In this document: positions 1-5,636 of the stretch, piece after piece | Layout of the letters: every line of letters begins with the position of its first letter | Numbering within the stretch: position 1 is the first letter of the stretch | DNA from: Peptococcaceae bacterium | GTDB lineage: Bacteria > Bacillota > Desulfitobacteriia > Desulfitobacteriales > Syntrophobotulaceae | Assembly: GCA_012523535.1 (NCBI GenBank) | Contig: JAAYII010000140.1 | Coordinates: forward strand, 1-6,399 | Length of the DNA: 6,399 bases | Direction: 5' to 3' | The notes under the pieces: model-generated | What the model was told of the DNA's origin: nothing | Databases searched by the model: none | The model's input: only the letters and a program-made list of their open reading frames with translations | Made by a program: the position numbers and the translations under genes

Positions 1-468
1 AGTTATGATCTCGTTGCCCATAGGCGGGATAATACGTTTTATGACCTGCAAGAAAATAACACGAAAAAAAATCTGGCTCTTGGTCATTCCCAATACCTGG
101 CCGGCCTCATATTGCCCTCTGGGCACCCCTTCAATACCACCGCGGTAAATTTCAGAGAAATAGCAAGCATAATTAATGATAAAAGCCACCACAGCCGCGG
201 TAAAACGGCCGGAAGCACCGTTGCCCCACCAGTTGTTGCCGAGGATAAGTCCCGGTCCGTAATAAATAATTAATAACTGGAGCATAAGCGGCGTACCACG
301 CACGCACCAAACAATAAACTTGACCAGGTAACGCAAGGGCAGAAAATGGCTCATGGAGCCAAAACAGATAATGAGCCCCAGGGGAAATGCGCCAAGCAAA
401 GTGAGGATAAATATTTCCAGTGTTTTTAGAAAACCTTCATTAAGTGAAATAAAAACTTGTTGTAACAT
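1..468 (-). CDS. Polar amino acid ABC transporter permease, C-terminus cut by window edge
   Basis: Inner-membrane permease subunit of an ATP-driven amino acid importer (HisM/GlnP-like family). The 156 visible residues show a first membrane helix at about 13-37, then the family signature RGTPLMLQL at 57-65, a helix at about 91-105, and the EAA loop beginning E121-A-G with the conserved glycine at 127, which docks the ATPase. Family members are usually about 210-230 residues, so roughly 60 C-terminal residues lie beyond position 1. The ATG at 468-466 is preceded by GAGG seven bases upstream, and no better in-frame start is seen. It lies 116 bases downstream of the binding-protein gene on the same strand, so the two are almost certainly one operon; the ATPase gene is expected further left. 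Substrate cannot be told from the permease alone. Confidence 0.93.
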   Translation of the reverse strand, partial: MLQQVFISLNEGFLKTLEIFILTLLGAFPLGLIICFGSMSHFLPLRYLVKFIVWCVRGTPLMLQLLIIYYGPGLILGNNWWGNGASGRFTAAVVAFIINYACYFSEIYRGGIEGVPRGQYEAGQVLGMTKSQIFFRVIFLQVIKRIIPPMGNEIIT

Positions 469-505
469 TGCAAGACCTCATATAATTATTACTTGTCGTT
501 GGATA

Positions 506-532
506 AAGGCAGAAGCGGGGCGCCTCTGCCTT
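506..532 (-). promoter_or_regulatory. Intercistronic hairpin between binding-protein and permease genes
   Basis: AAGGCAGA (506-513) and TCTGCCTT (525-532) form a perfect 8-bp stem. After one mismatch the stem continues with GCG/CGC closing a GGG loop. There is no long U-run on the 3' side of the minus-strand transcript, so it is not a full terminator. Hairpins in this position commonly protect the upstream binding-protein message or slow readthrough, giving more binding protein than permease. That role is inferred from position and structure. Confidence 0.55.
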
Positions 533-584
533 ATGACGCATCAACATGTTTAAGAACAGTTTTAAGGAGTATGTTTAAGAGGTT

Positions 585-1391
585 TTACTGGGGAATTATT
601 GATTCATGTACGCCGTATTTTTTAGCGTATTCCATCATGCTTCCATCGGCATAACTCTTGGAGAAGAACTCATTGAGCTTGCCCGCCAAGTCGCTTCCTT
701 TACGGAAACCGACACCGTACTCTTCGGAGTTCAAGGCTACTGTATAGGTCAGTTGAGGATAGCTTGTACCCTCACCGATCATGGCACCGGCCATTAACAG
801 ATCGATGACGCAGGCGTCAGCAGTACCGGCCGCAACTTCCATAAGAGCGGCAGACTGGGTTTGTACTGCAATGCTTTCATAGCCTAGCCCGTTGACTACT
901 TTTTCTCCAGCGGAGCTAGCTTCAACCGCAAAGGTTAGTTCTGCAATGCTTTCCTTATCTTTGTACTTGTCAGCCACATCTGCAGGAACAACAACTACTT
1001 GGGCATTGTTGCAGTAAGGATTGGAACATTCCATACCATTTTTTACTTCATCGGTAAGAGTCATACCGTTCCAGACGCAGTCAATGGCCTTGGAATTGAG
1101 CTCCATAATTTTATTGTCCCAATCTATCTCCACAAATTCCACATCCACACCCAGGTATTCAGCAAAGTCTCTGGCCATATCGGCATCGAAGCCAATCCAC
1201 TCACCGTTCGCATCTTTATAATCCATAGGTGCGAAATCAGTAATTCCTACAATAAGAACCCCTTTATCCAGGACATACTCCATATCCGTCATGTCCCCCG
1301 ACACCTCATCGGATGCCGGTTGTGAACAGCCTGTTAAGCTAAAGGCAATAACTAAAGCAAACACAAGCATAAGTACAGTTATTCTTTTCAT
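585..1391 (-). CDS. Amino acid ABC transporter substrate-binding lipoprotein (SBP family 3)
   Basis: Extracytoplasmic receptor that captures a polar solute and delivers it to the permease. The N-terminus is a lipoprotein signal peptide: K2-R3, a hydrophobic core, then lipobox L19-T20-G21-C22. The mature part follows the family 3 pattern: VGITDFAPMDY at 48-58, G67-F-D-A-D71, WNGMTLTDE at 107-115, SNPY at 123-126 and, in the second lobe, D197 at the place of the amine-binding aspartate. Length (268 residues) is normal. The position that normally carries the arginine binding the ligand alpha-carboxylate (pattern MTIT-x-E-R) appears to be V116 here, so the ligand may not be a standard amino acid. 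The ATG at 1391 has GGAGG six bases upstream. First gene of the visible transport operon. Confidence 0.93.
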   Translation of the reverse strand: MKRITVLMLVFALVIAFSLTGCSQPASDEVSGDMTDMEYVLDKGVLIVGITDFAPMDYKDANGEWIGFDADMARDFAEYLGVDVEFVEIDWDNKIMELNSKAIDCVWNGMTLTDEVKNGMECSNPYCNNAQVVVVPADVADKYKDKESIAELTFAVEASSAGEKVVNGLGYESIAVQTQSAALMEVAAGTADACVIDLLMAGAMIGEGTSYPQLTYTVALNSEEYGVGFRKGSDLAGKLNEFFSKSYADGSMMEYAKKYGVHESIIPQ

Positions 1392-1663
1392 AATTATCCT
1401 CCACTTATTTTTTTATTCTCGCGGTCTATTATTCCGCAAATATTTCATTACTTTAATATGATAACGTATTCCTGTAATAAAGCAATATGTAATTCGTAAT
1501 TTTTCTTAGAAACATTTTCAAAGTCCGCAATGAAACTACTCTTTTTACGATAATCCGATATTTCTCCTTGAGTCCTGCCCCAAACTAATCCTATTTCCGA
1601 CGACCGAACAGATAAAAAAAAATTCTGGGCCATCCTTTGCTTTATTGGTCGTAACTACATTTA
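1392..1663. other. AT-rich stretch upstream of the transport operon, no convincing gene
   Basis: Together with the stretch to 1813 this is a gap of about 420 bases. It holds the ribosome binding site and a possible promoter of the binding-protein gene. A 61-codon minus-strand reading frame (1448-1633) crosses it but has AAGG directly against its ATG with no spacer and no recognisable domain, so it is not called. No RNA gene or riboswitch was recognised. Confidence 0.5.
1458..1485 (-). promoter_or_regulatory. Possible sigma-A promoter of the amino acid transport operon
   Basis: On the minus strand TTGCTT (1485-1480) and TATCAT (1463-1458) are separated by 16 bases. The -10 element matches the consensus at 5 of 6 positions, but the -35 element at only 3 of 6. 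It would give a leader of about 60 bases before the binding-protein start. The assignment is weak and rests on position and the -10 box. Confidence 0.3.
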
Positions 1664-1813
1664 TCAGGATATCCAAATGACAATGCCTACAGAATGCCCT
1701 TCAACGATTATGCTAATAGTGCCCAGCAATATGCAAGCTATCCAAATAACAAAACTAAACCATAATAGCCCTTTTTCCTGAATATTCCTTTCCTCATAAT
1801 AAGCCCAACAGTT
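1664..1813 (-). other. In-frame membrane-like open stretch behind the repeat lipoprotein; possible small gene or remnant
   Basis: Immediately after the TAA of the lipoprotein gene the same frame stays open for 49 codons, to a TGA at 1666-1664. The encoded peptide has a polar start (about 18 residues, including YYEER) and then a clear membrane segment beginning LLWFSFVIWIACILLG. The frame has no ATG, GTG or TTG start. An ATG at 1797-1795 in another frame encodes MRKGIFRKK and would join the hydrophobic segment by a -1 shift near an A5G3 run (about 1770-1777). It could be a small membrane protein gene with a one-base lesion, or chance. No family recognised. Confidence 0.3.
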
Positions 1814-2254
1814 TTATTTCATTTTTTGAGGGGTAGCTCTGCCAAATGAAACTCCTTCTGTCAAATCGTAATAGGCAAGTTGTAAAAGGTTCTTTTCTTC
1901 TTGAAATACAAAATAGGCAGGCACCTCAAACCCCGCAAACTCAGTTGTGACTTGAAGCTGCCATAAACCTCCATTCTCATTGGCATAAACCTGCTCCCTG
2001 CTGTCACCCCAATAGCTTCCCCCGCACAGCAATTCTTGCTCATTAAAATACAAAAACGATGTGGCACTTAAGCCGGCAAATTCATATTCTTTGGCCAATA
2101 GTCTCCACAGACCGCCGTTTTCGTTCTTAAAGACCGTTTCCATGCTATCGCCCCAGCGGCTGTTCTCAAAATCCGGCTCACCTCTCTTCTCGGCATTTGA
2201 ACAGCCTATTAGCAGAAGGAGCAAGGCGATGATTAAAGTAATAAGTTTTTTCAC
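1814..2254 (-). CDS. Small lipoprotein with two tandem WGDS/NENGGLW repeats
   Basis: Predicted surface lipoprotein of 146 residues. The signal peptide (K2-K3, then an unbroken run of Leu/Ile) ends in lipobox L15-I16-G17-C18. The mature protein is two copies of a 48-residue unit: W34-G-D-S-x-E-x-V-F and NENGGLW at 44-50, then W82-G-D-S-x-E-x-V-Y and NENGGLW at 92-98. Each unit continues with an EFAG turn and a beta-rich strand containing YF or VF before E-x-L. The WG-x-S-x-E-x-V start resembles repeat units common in uncharacterised clostridial lipoproteins; this is recalled from general pattern, not a database hit. Start is GTG at 2254 with GAGG eight bases upstream; the adjacent ATG runs into TGA at once. 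Function unknown. Divergent from the iron-sulfur gene at 2463. Confidence 0.8.
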   Translation of the reverse strand: MKKLITLIIALLLLLIGCSNAEKRGEPDFENSRWGDSMETVFKNENGGLWRLLAKEYEFAGLSATSFLYFNEQELLCGGSYWGDSREQVYANENGGLWQLQVTTEFAGFEVPAYFVFQEEKNLLQLAYYDLTEGVSFGRATPQKMK

Positions 2255-2291
2255 ATAAAATACCTCACATGGTTTCTTTTCTTTTTTACTC

Positions 2292-2322
2292 TTTATACAA
2301 ATAAACGAATAAGGAATGTCAT
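2292..2322 (-). promoter_or_regulatory. Weak candidate promoter of the repeat lipoprotein
   Basis: Minus-strand ATGACA (2322-2317) and TATAAA (2297-2292) match the -35 and -10 consensus at 5 of 6 positions each. The 19-base spacer is longer than the optimal 17, which lowers confidence. It would give a leader of roughly 30 bases. Confidence 0.25.
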
Positions 2323-2418
2323 CCTCACCAAGAGCTCATATTGACGCCGGTAGCATAGGAAAGTTGCAGCGGTATTTAATATATGATATGCTTCTCTGCA
2401 TCCAAGGACTGAATTATC

Positions 2419-2427
2419 TGCTATACT
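2419..2427 (+). promoter_or_regulatory. Extended -10 promoter of the iron-sulfur protein gene
   Basis: TGC-TATACT is an extended -10 element (TGn plus a 5 of 6 match to TATAAT). No good -35 is visible at 17 bases, which is tolerated by extended -10 promoters. The start of transcription would be near 2434, followed by GGAGG at 2451-2455 and the ATG at 2463. Confidence 0.45.
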
Positions 2428-2462
2428 GTTCTCAAGGAATGTAAACACAGGGAGGAAATGCC

Positions 2463-2894
2463 ATGCGCACCTATAGAAATCAGGATCTTATCGTCTACTG
2501 GAAGCCGGAGAAATGCATCCACGTCGGCTATTGCATTCGCAACCTGCCATCGGTCTTCAATGTAAAGAAAAGGCCCTGGATTGATATTAACGGTGCTCCA
2601 CCGGAAGAAATCATCAAGGTGATCGACATTTGCCCTTCAGGGGCCCTGCTTTATTCCCTACCTGAAGGTTCCCGGGTCGATCCGGACTTAGGCAAAGGGC
2701 CCGGCTCTCTTCACTACCACTGTGAGGACCTCCAAGTGGAAGTCCGCCTATTAAAGGACGGGCCGATACTGATCAAGGGACCGAGCGTATTATTCGATGA
2801 GTCAGGTGCGCTGCTTAAAACAGACGACAATTTATGCCTTTGCCGCTGCGGCAAATCGAAAAACCCGCCCTTTTGCGACGGGTCTCACCGCTAA
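2463..2894 (+). CDS. Two-domain iron-sulfur protein: YjdI-like 4Fe-4S domain plus CDGSH 2Fe-2S domain
   Basis: Predicted soluble electron-transfer or redox-sensing protein of 143 residues. Residues about 8-65 match the YjdI-type divergent mono-cluster ferredoxin domain (Fer4_19): C18-I-H20 with C24, the stretch KKRPWID at 35-41, and C57-P-S-G-A. The C-terminus is a CDGSH domain with ligands C127, C129, C138 and H142 in the CxC-x8-CDGSH spacing of mitoNEET, where three Cys and one His hold a 2Fe-2S cluster; an extra C125 lies just before. The middle (about 70-120) is the beta-rich part that precedes the CDGSH motif. GGAGG seven bases upstream fixes the ATG at 2463. It stands alone, divergent from the lipoprotein and convergent with the membrane protein. 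The physiological partner is not shown by the context. Confidence 0.92.
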   Translation: MRTYRNQDLIVYWKPEKCIHVGYCIRNLPSVFNVKKRPWIDINGAPPEEIIKVIDICPSGALLYSLPEGSRVDPDLGKGPGSLHYHCEDLQVEVRLLKDGPILIKGPSVLFDESGALLKTDDNLCLCRCGKSKNPPFCDGSHR

Positions 2895-2999
2895 TTCCGA
2901 TATGCCAAAGAATGCATTCTATTGTGATAACCTCATTTTAAATATTGCAACTGACTTCTCCAAAAGGAAACAACAATAATTCCAAATACCCCAGAATCA

Positions 3000-3506
3000 T
3001 TAATAGAACCATTTTGTGGGCAATAAAAAGGTCCACGGCATTGTGACAACGGCAAGGGTAATCGCTACCTTGAATCTTACCTTTTGTTCTCCAATCAAAT
3101 TATTGAAAGTAATTTTGAAATTAAAAATAAATATTAATACCGCTGATACCAGCATAGCCAAGATTATTAATAAAACAGCCAGGGGATTACTAAAAGGATC
3201 GAAATTGATTGCCGAAGTCAATTCATAAGGTAATCCATAAAAATCTCCTAAAATCCCCAATACAAATAAAATAGCAGCACCTATAAAGTCTGCCAAAAAT
3301 CCTAGGATCCAAACTTTAATGATACTGCCCTTGTAGAATTCTCCTAGGCTTTTTTGTTGGCCAGCCAATTTGAATAAAAAGAAACAAACTATTATAACCA
3401 CAGAATCAATAACAAAATTACCTAAAAGAGTTATTAATATCACCGGCGGGAAAAATAGTAAAAACCAGATTGGGAAAATTATATTGTATAGTTTTATTTG
3501 GTTCAT
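3000..3506 (-). CDS. Unrecognised five-helix membrane protein
   Basis: A 168-residue, strongly hydrophobic protein. Probable membrane helices lie at about 8-28, 30-48, 62-86, 107-130 and 147-163, joined by short loops; the longest loop, about 87-106, contains FDPFSNP. There is no signal peptide and no catalytic or ligand motif that I recognise. Similar small integral membrane proteins are common in Clostridia and are usually annotated as hypothetical. AAAGGAG six bases upstream of the ATG at 3506 supports both the gene and its start. It is downstream of the hydrolase gene on the same strand with a gap of 143 bases and no evident terminator, so it may be co-transcribed, or have its own promoter; no good promoter was found in the gap. 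Confidence 0.8.
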   Translation of the reverse strand: MNQIKLYNIIFPIWFLLFFPPVILITLLGNFVIDSVVIIVCFFLFKLAGQQKSLGEFYKGSIIKVWILGFLADFIGAAILFVLGILGDFYGLPYELTSAINFDPFSNPLAVLLIILAMLVSAVLIFIFNFKITFNNLIGEQKVRFKVAITLAVVTMPWTFLLPTKWFY

Positions 3507-3649
3507 ATTGTTCTCCTTTAACTTTTTAACTTTAATCCTGTTTTGTTACCCCTTCGACTATATTTCTTCCTCAACCATAATCCTGAATGTGTTTCCTAGA
3601 CTCAAATATTCACTTCTTGTACTCCTAAATATAATTATGAAGTTTTATT

Positions 3650-4426
3650 CTATGAAATAGCTTTAAGCCTATCAGCAGGAAATTGGCTATCGGTAAACCA
3701 AGCACGAACTATCTCATTAAAGAGTTTGGGATCTTCAAAACTAAAGCCATGTCCAACACCTTGAACCAAGTACCCCTTAGAGTTTGGAATCGCCGTTACT
3801 AGATCTTTAGCTGAATTAAACATTATTCTTCTTTCTTTTTGCCCTACTAGTACCAGGGTCGGTACATTACAATACTCTAGACCTTTAGGTAGGCCGAAAT
3901 TTGCATTTTCCACTAATATTTGCTCCATGGCCTCGGTCGATATGGTCCTCGAATCCACAAAATACTCATCAAAGTATTCCTCAGGTATGTTTAAAGCCCT
4001 GGCCTGAAGTCTTGCGAACCATTTAAACCTTGTTAAGGGGATTGTCAGTTTAACAGTGGGCTTAACCAAGTTAACCATTCCTTGAATTGGCCGAACCAAA
4101 GCACTAACTACTACAGCCCGGTCTACCACATCCGGCGAGGATGCCAACAGTTGCACAAGGATTTGGGCACCCAAAGAATGTCCAACAACATAAGCTCTGC
4201 TACCATTAGCCTTATCCTTAATTAATTCTGAAATTTGACGGGCACTATCCTTGATGGAAAATGGTTTAATGCCTTTGCTTTTGCCATGTCCCGGTAGATC
4301 GGGAACTAAACAATGAAAATCCTTTAAATCTCCTACCTGCTTGTTCCACATCCAACCGCTTAGGCCGCCGCCGTGTATGAAAACGATGCATTTAGATTGT
4401 TTGGAACCGGATTCCTCTACGTACAT
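3650..4426 (-). CDS. Alpha/beta hydrolase
   Basis: Serine hydrolase of the alpha/beta fold, 258 residues from the preferred start. Visible in order are the oxyanion-hole motif HGGG (18-21), DLPGHGKS (43-50), the nucleophile elbow GHSLG (82-86, Ser84), a helical cap region at about 112-175, the likely acid in VGQKE (Glu198, where Asp is more usual) and the catalytic His226 in GVGHGFSFEDP. Substrate cannot be inferred; esterases, lactonases and haloperoxidase-like enzymes share this layout. An upstream in-frame TTG at 4450 would add eight residues, but the ATG at 4426 has AGAGG six bases upstream and gives an N-terminus that starts at the first beta strand, as usual in the family. The start overlaps the end of the VOC gene by 10 bases, implying translational coupling. 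Confidence 0.92.
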   Translation of the reverse strand: MYVEESGSKQSKCIVFIHGGGLSGWMWNKQVGDLKDFHCLVPDLPGHGKSKGIKPFSIKDSARQISELIKDKANGSRAYVVGHSLGAQILVQLLASSPDVVDRAVVVSALVRPIQGMVNLVKPTVKLTIPLTRFKWFARLQARALNIPEEYFDEYFVDSRTISTEAMEQILVENANFGLPKGLEYCNVPTLVLVGQKERRIMFNSAKDLVTAIPNSKGYLVQGVGHGFSFEDPKLFNEIVRAWFTDSQFPADRLKAIS

Positions 4427-4866
4427 GATTGACCTCTTTTTTCTTCCCAAAGCCTCATACGCTCTTCAAAACTTACTTTTTTATGCACTTGATGGAGCAT
4501 CCATATATACCCGAAACTGTCACTGAATATGGCATTTGATACTCCGTAATCGGGAATTTCGGTCACCGGTTGTAGCTCTGTACAGCCGGCCTTGATCGCC
4601 TTTGAAAAGGTTTCTTTAATATTAGGTACGAGAATATTAAACCAAATCGATTTAGGTTCATCACGGCTTGGCGCTTTCAACCCGAATTCCGGGTTTTCAT
4701 CCAGCATATGAAAGCGTACTCCGTATAGGGTAAAAATCACTTCGTTTTCTCCTTTAGGGAAATTGGTAACCTCTACACGTTCGATCTCAAATATCTTTTC
4801 GTACAATTCCAAAGCTTTCAAACTGTCTTCCACAATCATATCAATTTCAACCCCAACCAAATGCAT
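4417..4866 (-). CDS. VOC-family (glyoxalase/bleomycin-resistance fold) protein
   Basis: A 149-residue member of the vicinal oxygen chelate superfamily, which includes glyoxalase I, extradiol dioxygenases and drug-binding resistance proteins. Two beta-alpha-beta-beta-beta halves are visible: the first starts GVEIDMIVEDSLKALELYEKIF (quoted in part: motif D14 to F26), the second starts at about W75 with FNILVPNIKETF and ends in D116-S-F-G-Y-I-W122, the typical D-x-F-G-x-x-W strand. The usual first metal-binding His is E7 or D9 here, so metal binding is uncertain. The ATG at 4866 has a strong AAGGAGG but with a spacer of only about two to three bases, which is short; TAA blocks any upstream extension. 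First gene of an operon with the overlapping hydrolase, suggesting one small-molecule conversion or detoxification job, which is inference. Confidence 0.9.
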   Translation of the reverse strand: MHLVGVEIDMIVEDSLKALELYEKIFEIERVEVTNFPKGENEVIFTLYGVRFHMLDENPEFGLKAPSRDEPKSIWFNILVPNIKETFSKAIKAGCTELQPVTEIPDYGVSNAIFSDSFGYIWMLHQVHKKVSFEERMRLWEEKRGQSCT

Positions 4867-4931
4867 ACCCTCCTTAATTACGAATTAAATGGATTTATTG
4901 CCAGTCCCCACCAGGCCATCATTCCTGCGTA

Positions 4932-4943
4932 AAACAATTGTTT
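4932..4943. promoter_or_regulatory. 12-bp palindrome at the expected transcription start, possible operator
   Basis: AAACAATTGTTT is a perfect 12-bp inverted repeat. It begins six bases downstream of the -10 element of the VOC operon promoter, so it covers the likely +1. A dimeric repressor bound there would block transcription. Small MarR-type regulators bind AT-rich palindromes of this general size, but no regulator gene is present in the window. Confidence 0.35.
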
Positions 4944-4948
4944 CAGCA

Positions 4949-4977
4949 ATTATCTTGTTTTCTTGTAAAATTGTCAA
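4949..4977 (-). promoter_or_regulatory. Strong sigma-A promoter of the VOC-hydrolase operon
   Basis: On the minus strand a perfect TTGACA (4977-4972) is followed by 17 bases and GATAAT (4954-4949), a 5 of 6 match to TATAAT. Transcription would start near 4942, giving a leader of about 75 bases. The -35 box lies inside the remnant of the response regulator gene on the other strand. Confidence 0.75.
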
Positions 4978-5091
4978 GATATCCAAGAAAAACAGGTCAG
5001 CCAGATTCTAAGTAAATTGGAACTCTCTGATAGGACCCAAGCCGCATTGTATGTTACACAACTAAAAGAAAAATTAAATTATCATAGATGA
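4969..5091 (+). pseudogene. C-terminal remnant of a LuxR/NarL-type response regulator
   Basis: In the frame ending at the TGA of 5089-5091 the peptide reads QVSQILSKLELSDRTQAALY, followed by a short charged tail. This is the end of the LuxR-type helix-turn-helix of NarL/DegU-family regulators: the C-terminal half of the recognition helix and the dimerisation helix, where the pattern is V-S-x-I-L-x-K-L-x-x-x-D-R-T-Q-A-A. The frame is closed by TAA at 4966-4968, and neither the receiver domain nor the first part of the helix-turn-helix is found upstream, so at least 80 percent of the gene is gone. No start codon or ribosome binding site. The terminator at 5199-5236 lies about 110 bases downstream and may once have ended this gene. 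Confidence 0.72.
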
Positions 5092-5198
5092 AATCATTTG
5101 CACAATTTTGCCAAATTTAAATATGCTAATACTATCCACAAATAGCATGCTCCATTTCCTTTTACTCTGTAGAATTGTTACAACTTATAGGTTATAAA

Positions 5199-5236
5199 AA
5201 AAAAACAGCCAGTTATCTTCCACTGGCTGTTTTTTT
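5199..5236. terminator. Strong bidirectional rho-independent terminator
   Basis: ACAGCCAGT (5205-5213) pairs perfectly with ACTGGCTGT (5222-5230) around an 8-base loop. The stem is flanked by an A-run at 5196-5205 and a T-run at 5230-5236, so it works on either strand (seven U on plus, ten U on minus). On the minus strand it lies 31 bases after the stop of the Spo0E-like gene; on the plus strand it follows the response-regulator remnant. Confidence 0.92.
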
Positions 5237-5267
5237 CTGTTTAAGTTCAACTAAGCAGTCTAATTAC

Positions 5268-5449
5268 CTACTGCCTAATACTACATTGCAATCTTAAATA
5301 CTGATTTAATAAATGATCTAACTTTTGACTTAATTTTATCACATCGGGATCCGTAAGAGGTTTAGTGACCCCAATATATTAAGCTCACTGCGCACTTCTT
5401 CGATAATTTCAAGCAATCTTGAAAATTGATAACCCACCGTTAAACTCAA
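5268..5449 (-). pseudogene. Spo0E-like sporulation regulator with a one-base frameshift
   Basis: Spo0E-family proteins are short helical hairpins that dephosphorylate Spo0A~P and so restrain sporulation. From a TTG at 5449, with AAAAGG five bases upstream, the first frame gives an amphipathic helix containing RLLEIIEEVRSELNILG. The rest of the family continues in the -1 frame: TDPDVIKLSQKLDHLLNQY, with the hallmark SQ-x-LD motif, then a TAG at 5270-5268. Joining the frames at the GGGG run (CCCC, 5369-5372) gives a normal 60-residue protein; the first frame alone reads into a stop 11 codons later. The locus is 182 bases, one short of 61 codons, as expected for a single-base loss. It may be a real lesion, a sequencing error in a homopolymer, or, less likely, programmed shifting. 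The terminator at 5199-5236 fits as its 3' end. Confidence 0.78.
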
Positions 5450-5636
5450 ACCATCCTTTTAAAAATTTTCAAATCTCAATTCTATCTATAAACAAATATT
5501 TACGGTTTTACCATAGGTCTTTGTTATTGTTTTCCTAGGACTATTGTCATTTTTTGGAATTGATTTAAAAAAAACAATATATGACTTATACAGTGAAATG
5601 TTACAGTCACCGTGTTAATAAAATGGATTTTACCAA

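Noticed and set aside
546..580. Direct repeat ATGTTTAAGA, two copies 25 bases apart
   Set aside because: Short, AT-rich and only two copies; no further structure supports a function.
999..1325. 108-codon plus-strand frame inside the binding-protein gene
   Set aside because: Antisense shadow of a clearly real family 3 binding protein.
1448..1633. 61-codon minus-strand reading frame upstream of the transport operon
   Set aside because: AAGG touches the ATG without a spacer, the peptide matches nothing I recognise, and it covers the likely promoter of the binding-protein gene.
2909..2920. Palindrome AGAATGCATTCT after the iron-sulfur gene
   Set aside because: No loop and no T-run, so it is not a terminator; no sign of another role.
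3370..3660. 96-codon plus-strand reading frame with a hydrophobic middle
   Set aside because: It runs antisense across the start of the membrane protein gene and its promoter region; no ribosome binding site and a low-complexity AT-driven composition.
5133..5142. TATCCACA, similar to a DnaA box
   Set aside because: A single site with no second box, no AT-rich unwinding repeats and no dnaA/dnaN nearby; chance match.
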